Source: Acinetobacter sp. C32I (lineage in GTDB: Bacteria; Pseudomonadota; Gammaproteobacteria; Pseudomonadales; Moraxellaceae). From it: a stretch of 64,000 bases of DNA. Position 1 is the first letter of the stretch. Every line of letters starts with the position of its first letter. Below, piece after piece: positions 21,154 through 31,036 of the stretch. Under the pieces are notes generated by a model. That model was not told where the DNA came from and did not search any database. It saw only the letters and a list, made by a program, of their open reading frames with translations. Both the position numbers and the translations under genes were made by a program. The DNA lies in NCBI RefSeq assembly GCF_023702715.1, contig NZ_CP098480.1:1798001-1862000 (forward strand), in the 5' to 3' direction.

Positions 21154-22854
21154 TTAATAACTAACACGGCGATAGTTACGATATTCTGGCGTCCAGAAAT
21201 TATCTTCAATCGCTTGTTTCAACACATCATTACTCAACGGTACAGCCAAACCATCGGCCATAGCAGCTTTTGCCACTTTAAAGGCAATAAACTTAGACAC
21301 CTGTTGAATATCGTTGATATTTGGCAATAAATCCGCTGCAGCATTTTTCAAACGCGGTGAACAGTCTGCCAAAGCTGTACTTGCAGCCATTAACATCGAG
21401 TCACTGATATGGGTTGCACCACAAGCAATCACACCTAAGCCAATCCCCGGGAAAATATAGGAGTTATTACACTGTGCAATGGCGTAGACCTTGCCTTGGT
21501 AATAGATCGGTGCAAAAGGACTACCGGTCGCCACAATTGCAGCGCCTTGCGTCCACTCAATAATATCTTTTGGTTGTGCTTCCACTTGTGAAGTCGGGTT
21601 CGACAACGGCAATACAATCGGATGCTTATAATATTTAGCTAAGGTTTTGATGACCTCTTCACTAAACAAACCTGCCTGTCCGGATACCCCAATCAAGATA
21701 CTTGGTTTGGCATTCTTGACCACATCCAACAAAGCGACGTTGTCACCTGTATATTCCCAAGTACTGATTGCATTGACGGGTGTGGCAAGTTTTTGCTGAA
21801 AATCGAGTAAGTTCGGTTGTTGATCGGTCATCAAGCCGAAACGATCCACCATAAAGATACGCGAACGCGCTTCATGGTCACTCAGACCTTCGTCCATCAT
21901 CTGTCTAACAATCTGTTCAGCAATACCACATCCTGCTGAGCCTGCACCCACAAAAGTAACCGTTTGATCTTTTAGCTGTTTGCCTTGTGCTCTTGAGGCA
22001 GCAATGAGGGTCGCAACAGTGACTGCTGCTGTGCCTTGAATATCATCATTAAAACAGCAAATTTTATCACGGTACTGAGTCAATAAAGGCATGGCATTGG
22101 TTTGCGCAAAATCTTCAAATTGAATCAGCACATCTGGCCAACGCTGACGCACTGCCTTAATAATTTGCTCAACAAATTCATAATATTGCTCACCACGGAT
22201 ACGCGGCTGTTTCCAACCCATATAAATTGGATCATCAAGCAATTCTTGGTTATTGGTACCGACATCAATGGTGATCGGCAAAGTATAAGCAGGACTAATC
22301 CCACCACATGCGGTATAGAGTGACAATTTGCCAATTGGAATGCCCATGCCACCAATACCCTGATCGCCGAGACCCAAAATACGTTCACCGTCAGTAATCA
22401 CAATTACTTTCACGTTTTTCTTGTTAACGTTATGGATAATTTGATCGATGTATTGACGCTCTGGATAAGAAATAAAGATACCGCGGTGACGACGGTAAAT
22501 ATCCGAAAAGCGCTGACAAGCCTCACCAACTGTTGGGGTATAAATGATCGGCAGCATTTCATCTAAATGCTGACTCAATAAGTTATAGAACAGGGTTTCA
22601 TTGGTGTCTTGAATATTTCGCAAATAAATATGCTTATTCAAGTCACTATCGAAGGAAAGGTACTGCTGATAGGAACGCTGAGTCTGCTCTTCAATATTCT
22701 CAATATTGTACGGAACTAGACCGTGCAAGTTAAAATTCTCTCGTTCTTCTTCGGAAAAAGCAGAGCCTTTATTTAACAAAGGGAGTTCTAAAAGAGCGTT
22801 TCCAGCATAGTGAATATATAAAGGTTTTTTGATTTTACTAAGGTTCACAGACAT
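21154..22854 (-). CDS. maeA: NAD-dependent malic enzyme
   Basis: 566 residues. Oxidative decarboxylation of malate to pyruvate. Large-type malic enzyme: the N-terminal segment [21 protein letters not shown] contains the catalytic Tyr, followed by [27 protein letters not shown], the divalent-metal site [13 protein letters not shown] and [11 protein letters not shown], and the NAD-binding [18 protein letters not shown]. Size matches E. coli MaeA (SfcA). It is probably monocistronic, with a terminator after it and a long non-coding region before it. It could feed pyruvate from the four-carbon products of the nearby catabolic pathways, but no regulatory link is visible. Confidence 0.93.
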   Translation of the reverse strand: MSVNLSKIKKPLYIHYAGNALLELPLLNKGSAFSEEERENFNLHGLVPYNIENIEEQTQRSYQQYLSFDSDLNKHIYLRNIQDTNETLFYNLLSQHLDEMLPIIYTPTVGEACQRFSDIYRRHRGIFISYPERQYIDQIIHNVNKKNVKVIVITDGERILGLGDQGIGGMGIPIGKLSLYTACGGISPAYTLPITIDVGTNNQELLDDPIYMGWKQPRIRGEQYYEFVEQIIKAVRQRWPDVLIQFEDFAQTNAMPLLTQYRDKICCFNDDIQGTAAVTVATLIAASRAQGKQLKDQTVTFVGAGSAGCGIAEQIVRQMMDEGLSDHEARSRIFMVDRFGLMTDQQPNLLDFQQKLATPVNAISTWEYTGDNVALLDVVKNAKPSILIGVSGQAGLFSEEVIKTLAKYYKHPIVLPLSNPTSQVEAQPKDIIEWTQGAAIVATGSPFAPIYYQGKVYAIAQCNNSYIFPGIGLGVIACGATHISDSMLMAASTALADCSPRLKNAAADLLPNINDIQQVSKFIAFKVAKAAMADGLAVPLSNDVLKQAIEDNFWTPEYRNYRRVSY

Positions 22855-23496
22855 ACTTTACTCTTTAGACTCTCTCTCGAATGTACAAAAAATGGATTTG
22901 CTGAAGTACTTTCAAAAAGTGCTTTGGCATGGGTAATAATTTACACCAATCGGAGCACAAAACCGAATAAACTGACGGTATGTAAACCAATTCAACATTT
23001 AGTAAATAAATAGTAAACCCTGTTTTGGATCACTTTTTAAGCTTCTTGCAACATTTTGAATTATTTTTGCACCAACATCGCTTTAGAATTGTAGTGATAT
23101 CGTTTTACAAGCTTTGCAATAGACATCTGTCTTAAATAAGGAGTGGCTACTGCAAGGTATAACAATCTATTTAAAGCACAGGAAATTTACTTTTTTAAAA
23201 TCGCATGATGCCAATCATCTGAATTTAGTTTTCAAATTTTTTTCTTCTTATCGTTCATCACACCACGGCTAAACCCTTTAAAACCCACAAGATGGGACAA
23301 TTTTGCCCTATCTCTTGCAAATGATCGCCAGTTTTATATGATCTAAGTGAAAGCATTGCTCACCCTATAACGCTCCTTGTTTGACCATGAGCAATGCCTT
23401 CATCCATAAAAATTAAACATAGATGGTGATAGCCCCAAAAATCAATTTCACCCAACCCGGAAACGAATAGACTATTAAAATGTAAAAGTTGTTTAT
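22855..23496. other. Long intergenic stretch upstream of maeA
   Basis: No convincing reading frame on either strand. One orphan hairpin is visible: GCATTGCTCA (23353-23362) with its complement at 23388-23397 and a 25-base loop. The maeA promoter must lie near its left end. An undetected small RNA cannot be excluded. Confidence 0.5.
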
Positions 23497-23692
23497 ATGA
23501 AAAATTAGGCCTTATTCTTTTTTTACTTTCTTTGTCTCAGCTTGTTCAGAAAAGATGCCTGAGGTTAATGATGAAAACTGTAAACGTGAAAACATTGCAA
23601 AGATCAAGGATGATTTCGCCTGAGCAAATTTCAGCGATAAGTGTTTTAGTTACCCTAAACCACAACATACCAACCGTGATAAAGGTTACTAG
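23497..23692 (+). pseudogene. Remnant of a small TrbK-like (entry-exclusion) lipoprotein gene
   Basis: Read across three frames, this stretch gives a lipoprotein signal (ATG at 23497, KLGLILFLLSLS one frame off, then ACSEK in the third frame). The mature part CSEKMPEVNDENCKRENIAK runs on to an in-frame TGA at 23621, then ANFSDKCFSYPK and a stop at 23692. The pattern CS-K-MPEVNDENCK-ENI-KI resembles the small TrbK-type entry-exclusion lipoproteins annotated in Acinetobacter, from memory. At least two frameshifts (one in a run of A) and one stop mean it is dead. Intact copies of such genes are normally under 100 residues. Confidence 0.55.
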
Positions 23693-23811
23693 ATAATAAA
23701 GAATATTAATTGGGTTTTATAAATCCACATAAAAACTTTCTAAAATCAAAAAATTTAATATGATGCTGATGTAATGGTCCGTATTGTAGAAAGTTTGGGA
23801 TAAATGCAATA

Positions 23812-23849
23812 TGCATAAAAGAAAGTTCAGTAAAACCTTCTTTTATGCA
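23812..23849 (-). terminator. Hairpin downstream of the SDR gene
   Basis: TGCATAAAAGAA at 23812-23823 is exactly complementary to 23838-23849, with a 14-base loop. It lies about 70 bases past the SDR stop on the minus strand. No run of T follows, so it may be a processed or Rho-assisted end and not a classic terminator. Confidence 0.45.
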
Positions 23850-23920
23850 CGTTCAAATCATCAAGTTGTCTTGTTAAAACTGAATCTAATCTCAATGATT
23901 TCAATACCCGTCCGAATACT

Positions 23921-24763
23921 TTAAGCCTTATTTTTCTTGGATTTGTTGCTGAAAAAACTTAAGGCATGTGAATAATGCGTCGGTGTAATGCGCTGAATCA
24001 GATCCAGTACTTTGGCATCATTGCCAATCAAGATCCGTGCTTTATCCGCTTTCACCGCATCTAAAATGACTTTAGCCGCCTGCTCTGGTGGTGTTTTTAA
24101 AACCTTATTAAATGCCTGACTGGCTTTGGCTGGATTCATACCTAAGCTCCGAATACTGTCACTCATCCGTGCACTATTGGCAATATTGGTGCGGATTCCA
24201 CCTGGATGTACACAGGTTGCACTCACGCCATCATTTTGAAGTTTTAATTCTTGTCGTAGGGCTTCGGTAAAACCACGAACTGCAAATTTAGTCGCGTTAT
24301 AGGCACTTTGAGTCGGTTGTGCGGTTAAGCCAAACAAACTGGAAATATTAATAACATGCCCTTCTCCACTTTGCTTGAGATAAGGCAAGAACTCTTTAGT
24401 GCCATAGACCACGCCCCAGAAGTTGATTTTGAAAATCCATTCCAATTCTTCATAGCTCATGCCCTCAACGGTACTGGCGAGCGCTACACCTGCATTATTA
24501 AAAATCAGGTTGATCTTGCCATGTGCTTTGAAGCTGTCTTCTGCCCAGTCACGAACGGCTTGTTGATCTGAGACATCCAGTTTGGTCACAGTGACTTTAA
24601 CTGGATACCGTTGTAACAATGCCTGTGTTTCTGCCAAACCTTTTTCATTGACATCACTCAGCGCTAAATCTGCGCCTTGCTGTGCCAATAAAATCGCCAG
24701 TTGTTGCCCAATTCCAGATCCTGCACCTGTAATTGCAGCGACTTTTTGATTAAAACTTTTCAT
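23921..24763 (-). CDS. Short-chain dehydrogenase/reductase
   Basis: 280 residues, classical SDR. The NAD(P)-binding TGAGSGIG is at residues 13-20, then the NNAG motif, the catalytic Ser in INISSLFG and YNATK as the Tyr/Lys pair. A basic C-terminal tail ends in SNKSKKNKA. The substrate cannot be read from the sequence. It overlaps the start-proximal amidohydrolase by 14 bases, so the two are one transcript and probably act on the same compound. Confidence 0.88.
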   Translation of the reverse strand: MKSFNQKVAAITGAGSGIGQQLAILLAQQGADLALSDVNEKGLAETQALLQRYPVKVTVTKLDVSDQQAVRDWAEDSFKAHGKINLIFNNAGVALASTVEGMSYEELEWIFKINFWGVVYGTKEFLPYLKQSGEGHVINISSLFGLTAQPTQSAYNATKFAVRGFTEALRQELKLQNDGVSATCVHPGGIRTNIANSARMSDSIRSLGMNPAKASQAFNKVLKTPPEQAAKVILDAVKADKARILIGNDAKVLDLIQRITPTHYSHALSFFSNKSKKNKA

Positions 24764-25841
24764 ATGATGGCTCTATTTGAAGTTGATAAAAATTGGCAGC
24801 GTTTTGTCTAAACATGGCATGCAAAGCCTGATCACCATAAGGACTCAGCATTTGAATATAGGCGTGGATTAAGTCATTTAAACGGGCATTCGGCTTATCC
24901 ATGGGAAAATTGGATGCAAACATGATCCGCTCTGTACCAAATACCGTGATTGCATGTTGAATCATGGGGCTCAGTAAATTCACCATCTCTGCGATGCTTG
25001 CCGTTCGATCTTGCTGATAAAAACGGTGTCCCAATACGGGCATCATCAAACCTGAGATTTTGGCATGGACATTTTTCTGCTCGGCCAGTCGTGCCAAATC
25101 CTGTTGCCATTGTTTAAAAATGGCATCACGCTGCGATTGTGTCATTCCCGTTTTCTTGCCCACTGCACCAAACAGCCCAACAGGTGTCGCCAGATGGTCA
25201 AGCACAATACGTGTTTCAGGAAATTGTTTGGCCAAGCTGGTGATTTCTGCTAATTGCGTGGAATAGCCCCAAGCATCAAAAGATAAATCCAGTTTTGCCA
25301 GTTGTTCAAAACCTTTGAGAAAGCTCCTGTTCTGATATAAATGTGGCCGATCACACCAACGGTAAACACCCTTGTCTTGATGCCAAGCCGCCATTTTACG
25401 AATACCGCGAAAAAGTGGACTCGCCTGCTGATGGGCTTTAAGAATATCTTTGAACTTTCGATCTCTTGGGTCAGCTGTCGCAACAATAGCGCCTAATTTT
25501 AGACCCCGTGCTTTAAAATCTAATTGCTGAATCCAATCCGTTTCTTCAACCACACCAAAGCCTTTGTGGTGATGCCAGTTGGCTTCGACATGAACCACAC
25601 TCTCGACTGAAAATGGCGAAGTGTCGGCCTGATAATGCTCAGGTAAATAAGGACGTAATACGTACTCTGTTAAGCCTAAACTATCCAATAAAGGCTTAGG
25701 CTTGACCAACCTGACCACTCGATCCATGACAACAGGATATTTTCCCAAAGCTTTGACCAATAAGGCTGCTGAATGCGGTGTGTGATAAGGATCCCATTGA
25801 TGAATATGCGGGTCGATGATTGCAAAATCTAATCTTGTCAT
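24750..25841 (-). CDS. Amidohydrolase-2-family TIM-barrel hydrolase
   Basis: 363 residues. The N-terminal metal-binding HxH is in DPHIHQWDP. RIVLDHLATPVG, HAKISGLM and the late FASNFPMDKPNARL motif fit the amidohydrolase-2 family, which includes lactonases and decarboxylases of the pyrone-dicarboxylate and fuconolactone type. First gene of a two-gene unit with the SDR. A dehydrogenase plus a ring- or lactone-hydrolysing enzyme suggests a small catabolic module, substrate unknown. Confidence 0.85.
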   Translation of the reverse strand: MTRLDFAIIDPHIHQWDPYHTPHSAALLVKALGKYPVVMDRVVRLVKPKPLLDSLGLTEYVLRPYLPEHYQADTSPFSVESVVHVEANWHHHKGFGVVEETDWIQQLDFKARGLKLGAIVATADPRDRKFKDILKAHQQASPLFRGIRKMAAWHQDKGVYRWCDRPHLYQNRSFLKGFEQLAKLDLSFDAWGYSTQLAEITSLAKQFPETRIVLDHLATPVGLFGAVGKKTGMTQSQRDAIFKQWQQDLARLAEQKNVHAKISGLMMPVLGHRFYQQDRTASIAEMVNLLSPMIQHAITVFGTERIMFASNFPMDKPNARLNDLIHAYIQMLSPYGDQALHAMFRQNAANFYQLQIEPSYEKF

Positions 25842-26183
25842 TCTTGTACTCGATATAAGCTCAGCGCATAAAATCTGAAATGATGCTCATCCATGACATC
25901 TCTAATATTTCTAAATACAGTGTTCATTGTTTTAGCCTACTGAACAAAGCACTATGAATAAAATGATTTATTTAAATATTTAACTATGAATAGCATTCAT
26001 TCATTAGTAAAAATAATAAATGCATTATCAATACTTTAATTTTTATAAATCCTGCCTTTATTGTAAATGATTCCTATTTAACTATACTTAAGCCCCTTAT
26101 TGCATGCTAAACCTCCCTTTTAGCTCAATACGTTGATTACGCTCCTGCATCAACCCGATTTTCTGTATCGCTCAGGTATCTCT
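25842..26183. promoter_or_regulatory. AT-rich divergent promoter region before the siderophore receptor, weak Fur-like site
   Basis: No gene. Two imperfect inverted repeats could be Fur sites: AATAAT-AAATGC-ATTATC at 26012-26029 (one base short of the usual spacing) and TAAAT-N7-ATTTA at 26064-26080. Both are far weaker than the Fur box at 52742. Confidence 0.3.
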
Positions 26184-28355
26184 ATGTCTGCTTTTTCGCC
26201 ACGCAAAAACCTCATTACTGTTGAAATTTTAAAACAAAGCAGCCCATTCCTTTTATCTTTAATACCGGTGCTGTCGTGGGCAGAAACGACCTCGATACAA
26301 CCCACGCAACTCGCAACCATTAATGTTCAAGCTGAGCAATCCTCAAGCTATATCGCTGCACAAACAGCATCAACATTACGTGGCAATCAAAACAATCTAG
26401 AAAGCCCACAAACGGTAAATGTGGTGTCTAAACAATATATGAAAGATTATTTGCCAGCTAACTTGGATAATGCACTAACCCAAGTTAGTGGTATTACTCA
26501 GGGTAATACTTTGGGGGGTACTCAAGATACCGTCATGAAACGGGGCTTTGGGGATAATCGTGATGGCTCGATTACCGTGAATGGCATGCCAATTGTGCAA
26601 GGTCGCACCATGAATGCTGCAGTTGAGCAGGTTGAAGTATTAAAAGGTCCTGCATCTTTACTCTACGGCATTATGGACCCAGGTGGTGTGGTCAATGTCA
26701 TTACCAAAAAACCTGAAACGACACAAAAAACTGAATTTTCAGTGTATGGTTCAAGCTTCGCCGCAGGTAAAAATGGTCTAGGTGCGATTCTGGATACCAC
26801 GGGTGCAATCAGCGACAGTAACTTTGCCTATCGTTTTATTGCCGATCATTCCGATGCAGACTACTGGCGTAATTTCGGTAATCTCAAACAGACTTTAATT
26901 GCGCCCTCATTGGATTGGGATAATGGTCAGACTAAAGTCAATTTAAGTTATCAATATCGTGACTTTGATGTGCCTTTTGATCGCTCAACCATTTTTGATC
27001 CCAACACAAAAAAAGCTTTACCGATCTCGAAATATCAACGTCTGGATGAAGCCTTTAACCAAATGAAAGGTGAAGCTCATTTGGCACAACTATTGGTTGA
27101 TCATCAGCTTAATGATAACTGGTCAGCTCACTTGGGCTATAGCTATAATTACGAGACTTACGATGCCAATCAACTCCGTGTGACCAAGCTAAATACGGCC
27201 AACCATACGGTGACACGCCGTACCGATGCCACCTTAAATGCAGAAAGTATAGACAGCAATGCCCAAGCCTATCTCAATGGTTCGGTCAATTTACTGGGTT
27301 TAAAGCATGATATTCAAATTGGTTCAGATATCGAATACCGTAAATATTTCCGTCCAGATATGGTTCGTGGTGATAGCTCAACCTTAGATTATTTAAATCC
27401 CAAGTTTGGAACAGTTGAAGCATCTAAAAATATCGTTGCATCCGATAGCGACCAAACTGACAAATTGCATACCTATGGTTTTTATCTGCAAGATGCGATT
27501 CACTTAAATGAAAACTGGATCGCCGTACTCGGTGGCCGTTATCTGAATTATCAACAGACCGCTGGACGTGGACGACCATTTAAAGAAAATACCAATACCA
27601 AAGACGATGCTTGGCTCCCGCATGCGGGCTTAGTCTATCAATGGAATGATCAGCTGTCTTTCTATGGCAGCTATACCGAATCCCTCAAACCCTCGTCTTC
27701 AATTGCACCTTTAGGCGGCAATGCAGTCATTGATGCCGATGTCAAACCTGAGCAAGCCAAATCTTATGAAGTCGGTGCAAAATACGAGTTCAATGAGCGT
27801 ATTAAGGCCAACTTTGCACTCTACGATATTAAAAAACGTAATGTTTTAGCCAAAGTCACCAACTCATCGAGTAATGAAGTTGAACTGCATACCACAGGCG
27901 CAGTCCGTTCCAAAGGCGCTGAACTCGACCTGACAGGCCGTCTGACTGATCAACTTGATGCCACCCTGACCTACGCCTATACCGATGCCAAAGTCACTGA
28001 AGATGAGCTTGGTCTGCAAGGCAATCGCTTGAGTAATGTCGCACGAGATACTGCATCACTGGCCTTAGCCTATAATTACGGTGAACTTTATCATGGCAAA
28101 TTACGTTTAGGCCTCAGTGGCAATTATGTCGGCAAACGTGCGGGAGACTCGGAAAATAGCTTTGACCTGCCTGAGTATGCACTGGCCAATGCCTTTGTCA
28201 GTTATGACACCACCATTGCCAAACAAGCGGTTAATTTTCAATTTAATTTAAATAATATCTTTGATAAAACTTACTATACAGCCAGCGTTAATAATCTGGC
28301 GGTGTCTCAAGGGGATTCTCGTCAAGCGGTATTACGTGCCACTTTTAAATTCTAA
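26184..28355 (+). CDS. TonB-dependent siderophore receptor
   Basis: About 723 residues from the chosen ATG; an in-frame TTG at 26133 would give 740. The signal peptide ends near LSWAETT. The plug domain follows (NLESPQTVNVVSKQYMKDY, VEVLKGPASLLYGIMDPGGVVN) and then a 22-strand barrel ending in the terminal Phe (AVLRATFKF). There is no N-terminal signalling domain, so it is a plain importer. The plug motifs are of the ferrichrome/ferric-siderophore receptor class; the ligand is unknown. A small exported protein follows 46 bases downstream and an AraC regulator converges. Confidence 0.9.
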   Translation: MSAFSPRKNLITVEILKQSSPFLLSLIPVLSWAETTSIQPTQLATINVQAEQSSSYIAAQTASTLRGNQNNLESPQTVNVVSKQYMKDYLPANLDNALTQVSGITQGNTLGGTQDTVMKRGFGDNRDGSITVNGMPIVQGRTMNAAVEQVEVLKGPASLLYGIMDPGGVVNVITKKPETTQKTEFSVYGSSFAAGKNGLGAILDTTGAISDSNFAYRFIADHSDADYWRNFGNLKQTLIAPSLDWDNGQTKVNLSYQYRDFDVPFDRSTIFDPNTKKALPISKYQRLDEAFNQMKGEAHLAQLLVDHQLNDNWSAHLGYSYNYETYDANQLRVTKLNTANHTVTRRTDATLNAESIDSNAQAYLNGSVNLLGLKHDIQIGSDIEYRKYFRPDMVRGDSSTLDYLNPKFGTVEASKNIVASDSDQTDKLHTYGFYLQDAIHLNENWIAVLGGRYLNYQQTAGRGRPFKENTNTKDDAWLPHAGLVYQWNDQLSFYGSYTESLKPSSSIAPLGGNAVIDADVKPEQAKSYEVGAKYEFNERIKANFALYDIKKRNVLAKVTNSSSNEVELHTTGAVRSKGAELDLTGRLTDQLDATLTYAYTDAKVTEDELGLQGNRLSNVARDTASLALAYNYGELYHGKLRLGLSGNYVGKRAGDSENSFDLPEYALANAFVSYDTTIAKQAVNFQFNLNNIFDKTYYTASVNNLAVSQGDSRQAVLRATFKF

Positions 28356-28364
28356 TAAAGGATC

Positions 28365-28392
28365 AGCGCAGTAAGTTCATTACTGCGCTTTT
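28365..28392 (+). terminator. Hairpin between receptor and small exported protein
   Basis: AGCGCAGTAA (28365-28374) pairs with its complement at 28380-28389 around a 5-base loop, followed by TTTT. It is terminator-like, but only 9 bases before the next start, so it may act as an attenuator that lowers expression of the downstream gene. Confidence 0.55.
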
Positions 28393-28401
28393 GAGATCAA
28401 T

Positions 28402-29085
28402 ATGAAAAAAATTATTACGATCATGACGATGATCCTTGCCTTTAGTACATGGACATCCTCTGTTTACGCTCAAACACGGATTGCCCTGATTTCACAGCTC
28501 AAAGGGGCTTCCTTTGCCACTGATGTTGCGATTCAAAATTACTTGCAACGCAAGGGCTATCAGATTGAGCTACTCGATCAATCTGTTTCCCCCAACAGTT
28601 TAAAAAACACCGATCTGGTGATTATCTCTTCAACGGTGGCATCCAAAAATCTGCAATCGGGTTGGCGACAACTGCCGATTCCGCTGATGACATGGGAAAA
28701 TGATTATCTCGATGATCTGGCCATGACCGGTAAACGGATTGATACTGATTTTGGTGAAGTCAAGAAAGAACGTTACTTGTGGCTGGTCAATGCACCGCAT
28801 CCCCTGTCGGCGCATCTTTCCGCGGGGACACGTAACGTCTATAAAGCACAAGCGCCAATGAGTTGGGGCAAACCAGGACTCGGTGCTACGATCATTGCAA
28901 CCATTTATGGGCAACCTGAAAAAGTCGCCATCTGGGGTTATGAAAAAGGTGCAACCATGGATTATGAGTCGCTAGCGCCGGCAAAACGACTGATGTTTTT
29001 TCTCAATAACGAGACCTTTAGCAATCTGTCTGAGGATGGATTGAAACTGTTTGATGCTGCAATTCAGTGGTCACTGAACAAATAA
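28402..29085 (+). CDS. Exported ThuA/amidotransferase-like protein of unknown function
   Basis: 227 residues with a clear signal peptide (MKKIITIMTMILAFSTWTSSVYA). The mature part begins with an alternating beta-alpha pattern (TRIALISQLKG, YQIELLDQSV, TDLVIISSTVAS) and contains MTWENDYLDDLAMTG and KVAIWGYEKGATM. This resembles ThuA or class I glutamine amidotransferase-like folds seen in exported sugar-related proteins, but I see no catalytic triad I can trust. Its position behind a siderophore receptor suggests a periplasmic accessory role; this is inference. Confidence 0.75.
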   Translation: MKKIITIMTMILAFSTWTSSVYAQTRIALISQLKGASFATDVAIQNYLQRKGYQIELLDQSVSPNSLKNTDLVIISSTVASKNLQSGWRQLPIPLMTWENDYLDDLAMTGKRIDTDFGEVKKERYLWLVNAPHPLSAHLSAGTRNVYKAQAPMSWGKPGLGATIIATIYGQPEKVAIWGYEKGATMDYESLAPAKRLMFFLNNETFSNLSEDGLKLFDAAIQWSLNK

Positions 29086-29105
29086 AATCCAAACCTAGAT
29101 TTCAA

Positions 29106-29137
29106 TGCACTGATGCTGTTCAGTCTGCATCAGTGCA
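29106..29137. terminator. Hairpin between the converging exported-protein and AraC genes
   Basis: TGCACTGATGC at 29106-29116 is exactly complementary to 29127-29137, with a 10-base loop. It lies between two convergent genes. The T-tracts are poor on both strands. Confidence 0.5.
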
Positions 29138-29167
29138 AATTCTCATCTATACATTTGCTCGAACACT

Positions 29168-30061
29168 TTAAAATACTTCCTGACTTATTGCGGCCCTAAA
29201 TACTTTCGGAGCACACCCAAAGCTTTGCGCAAAAGCACGGCTAAAAGCGGCTTGAGAAGAATAGCCGACGCATTCAGCAACTTGCGCAATATTTTTATCG
29301 GTTTCTTGGAGCAATTGGCTGGCTAATTTCATCCGCCAGTTTTTTAAATATAGCATCGGGGGTACGCCAACCCATTCAACAAATTTTTTGGAAAAACTGG
29401 ATCTAGACTGTTTAGTCAGTTGGGCAAGTGAATTTACATCCCATTCATATGCAGGTTGTGCATGCATCAACGACAATACCTTGCTCATCATCGGATCACG
29501 TAATGCAGAAATCCAGCCTTTATGCTCAATCTGCTCTTTAGCCAACCAAAAACGTATCGACCAAATCAATAATAAATCAATAATTCGAGACAACATGACT
29601 CGACTGCCCAATGTTGGATGCTCAAGTTCGAGCTGAATGGCCGCCACGGTCATAGGCACCCATTCCGCAACTTTTTCAGCATTATGCTGTGAGGGTACAT
29701 GAATGTAACTCGGTAATCCTTCTGCAATCGCCTCGCCATAAATACCGTTCAATTCAAACGTGCAACTCATCACAGTCGCAACTGAACCCTGCTCCGTACA
29801 TACTTCGAGCGAATGTTCCAACTTGCTCGGCAACACAACAATATCACCTTGCTGCAATATCAAATCGACTTGCATCCGTTTGATTCTCAATCGACAGCTC
29901 GCCTGCTGAATAATATGGATATAGGCATATCGGGCAGGAAAGCACCGTTTCTTTTGTGCTGAGAGATGCTCCACGCCATAGATTTCACCCGAGATATCGG
30001 CGAAACGATAAATATCAAAAAAGATATCTGTTAAAACATGCTCATCGCTCATTTTGCTCAT
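29168..30061 (-). CDS. AraC-family transcriptional regulator
   Basis: 297 residues. The N-terminal cupin-like sensor half contains the DUF6597/AraC_binding-style LQQGDIVVLPSKLEHSL. The C-terminal double helix-turn-helix shows the family pattern WDVNSLAQLTKQSRSSFSKKF and IAQVAECVGYSSQAAFSRAF. AAGGA lies about 4 bases before the ATG. It converges with the receptor pair; AraC proteins next to TonB receptors often respond to the siderophore. Control of the alpha/beta hydrolase divergently transcribed at 30255 is also possible. Confidence 0.87.
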   Translation of the reverse strand: MSKMSDEHVLTDIFFDIYRFADISGEIYGVEHLSAQKKRCFPARYAYIHIIQQASCRLRIKRMQVDLILQQGDIVVLPSKLEHSLEVCTEQGSVATVMSCTFELNGIYGEAIAEGLPSYIHVPSQHNAEKVAEWVPMTVAAIQLELEHPTLGSRVMLSRIIDLLLIWSIRFWLAKEQIEHKGWISALRDPMMSKVLSLMHAQPAYEWDVNSLAQLTKQSRSSFSKKFVEWVGVPPMLYLKNWRMKLASQLLQETDKNIAQVAECVGYSSQAAFSRAFAQSFGCAPKVFRAAISQEVF

Positions 30062-30254
30062 CTGTCCTTAAAAGTGTTTCTGCAAAAACATTGGCGTTTC
30101 AGTTATTGTGGAAGCATAACAAAACACCAATAATCTTTTGAGAAGATTTCGTTAGTATAAAAAACACCCACCTCCACCCATCTCTTTATACCGTAAAACT
30201 TCCACTATTAAATATCGAAAATTCAATACAATAGCATTCAGCTAGGAGATAAAT

Positions 30255-30950
30255 ATGAGTACTCAACCGACCATTATTCTGGTACACGGTTTTTGGGGCG
30301 GTGCAGCCCATTGGACCAAAGTGATTAATGAATTGTCCCATCAAGGTTATCAGTCCTTACGTGCCGTGGAACTTCCATTAACCTCGCTTGCAGATGACGT
30401 AGAACGAACTCAAAAAATGATTGCCCAAGTTGATGGTGATGTACTGTTAGTGGGTCACTCTTACGGCGGCGCAGTGATTACCGAAGCAGGCAACCATCCA
30501 AATGTTGTGGGTTTAGTTTATATTGCTGCCTTTGCACCAGATAGCAATGAAAGCCCTGGGGCAATTACCCAACAACACTTACCTGTGGCAGCGCCGAATC
30601 TCGAACCAGATAGTGATGGTTATCTTTGGCTTAAAGTCGATAAATTTCACGAAAGTTTCTGCCAAGACCTGAGCAAAGATGAAGGTTTTGCCATGGGCGT
30701 TACCCAAAAAGCACCTTTAGCCAGTACCTTTGGCGATAACATTAGCAACCCTGCTTGGAAAACCAAACCCTCTTGGTATCAAATCTCAACCCAAGACCGC
30801 ATGATCAGCCCAGAAAACCAAGCAGTAATGTCTGATCGTTTAAATGCTAAAAAAGTAATTTCTTTAAACGCAAGTCATGCTTCATTGGCCTCACAACCGA
30901 AAGAAGTAACTGCTTTAATTACTGAAGCTGTGGCATTTTTAACTCAATAA
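30255..30950 (+). CDS. Alpha/beta hydrolase
   Basis: 231 residues of the small AB-hydrolase_6 type. Oxyanion-hole HGFWGG near residue 11; nucleophile elbow GHSYGG near residue 68; an Asp in TQDRMISPENQ and the terminal His in NASHASLASQP complete the triad. There is no signal peptide, so it is cytoplasmic. A strong AGGAG lies 6 bases before the ATG and a terminator follows, so it is a single-gene unit. Substrate unknown; ester or salicylate-ester-like hydrolases share this layout. Confidence 0.88.
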   Translation: MSTQPTIILVHGFWGGAAHWTKVINELSHQGYQSLRAVELPLTSLADDVERTQKMIAQVDGDVLLVGHSYGGAVITEAGNHPNVVGLVYIAAFAPDSNESPGAITQQHLPVAAPNLEPDSDGYLWLKVDKFHESFCQDLSKDEGFAMGVTQKAPLASTFGDNISNPAWKTKPSWYQISTQDRMISPENQAVMSDRLNAKKVISLNASHASLASQPKEVTALITEAVAFLTQ

Positions 30951-30960
30951 AGATTTAGCC

Positions 30961-30990
30961 CATCTAGGGAATAACATCATTCCCTAGATG
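30961..30990 (+). terminator. Intrinsic terminator after the alpha/beta hydrolase
   Basis: CATCTAGGGAAT pairs perfectly with ATTCCCTAGATG around a 6-base loop, then GCTGTTTT. It starts 10 bases past the stop. Confidence 0.85.
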
Positions 30991-31036
30991 GCTGTTTTCA
31001 TTAATCACGACTTCAACACGACACAGCCATCACAGC

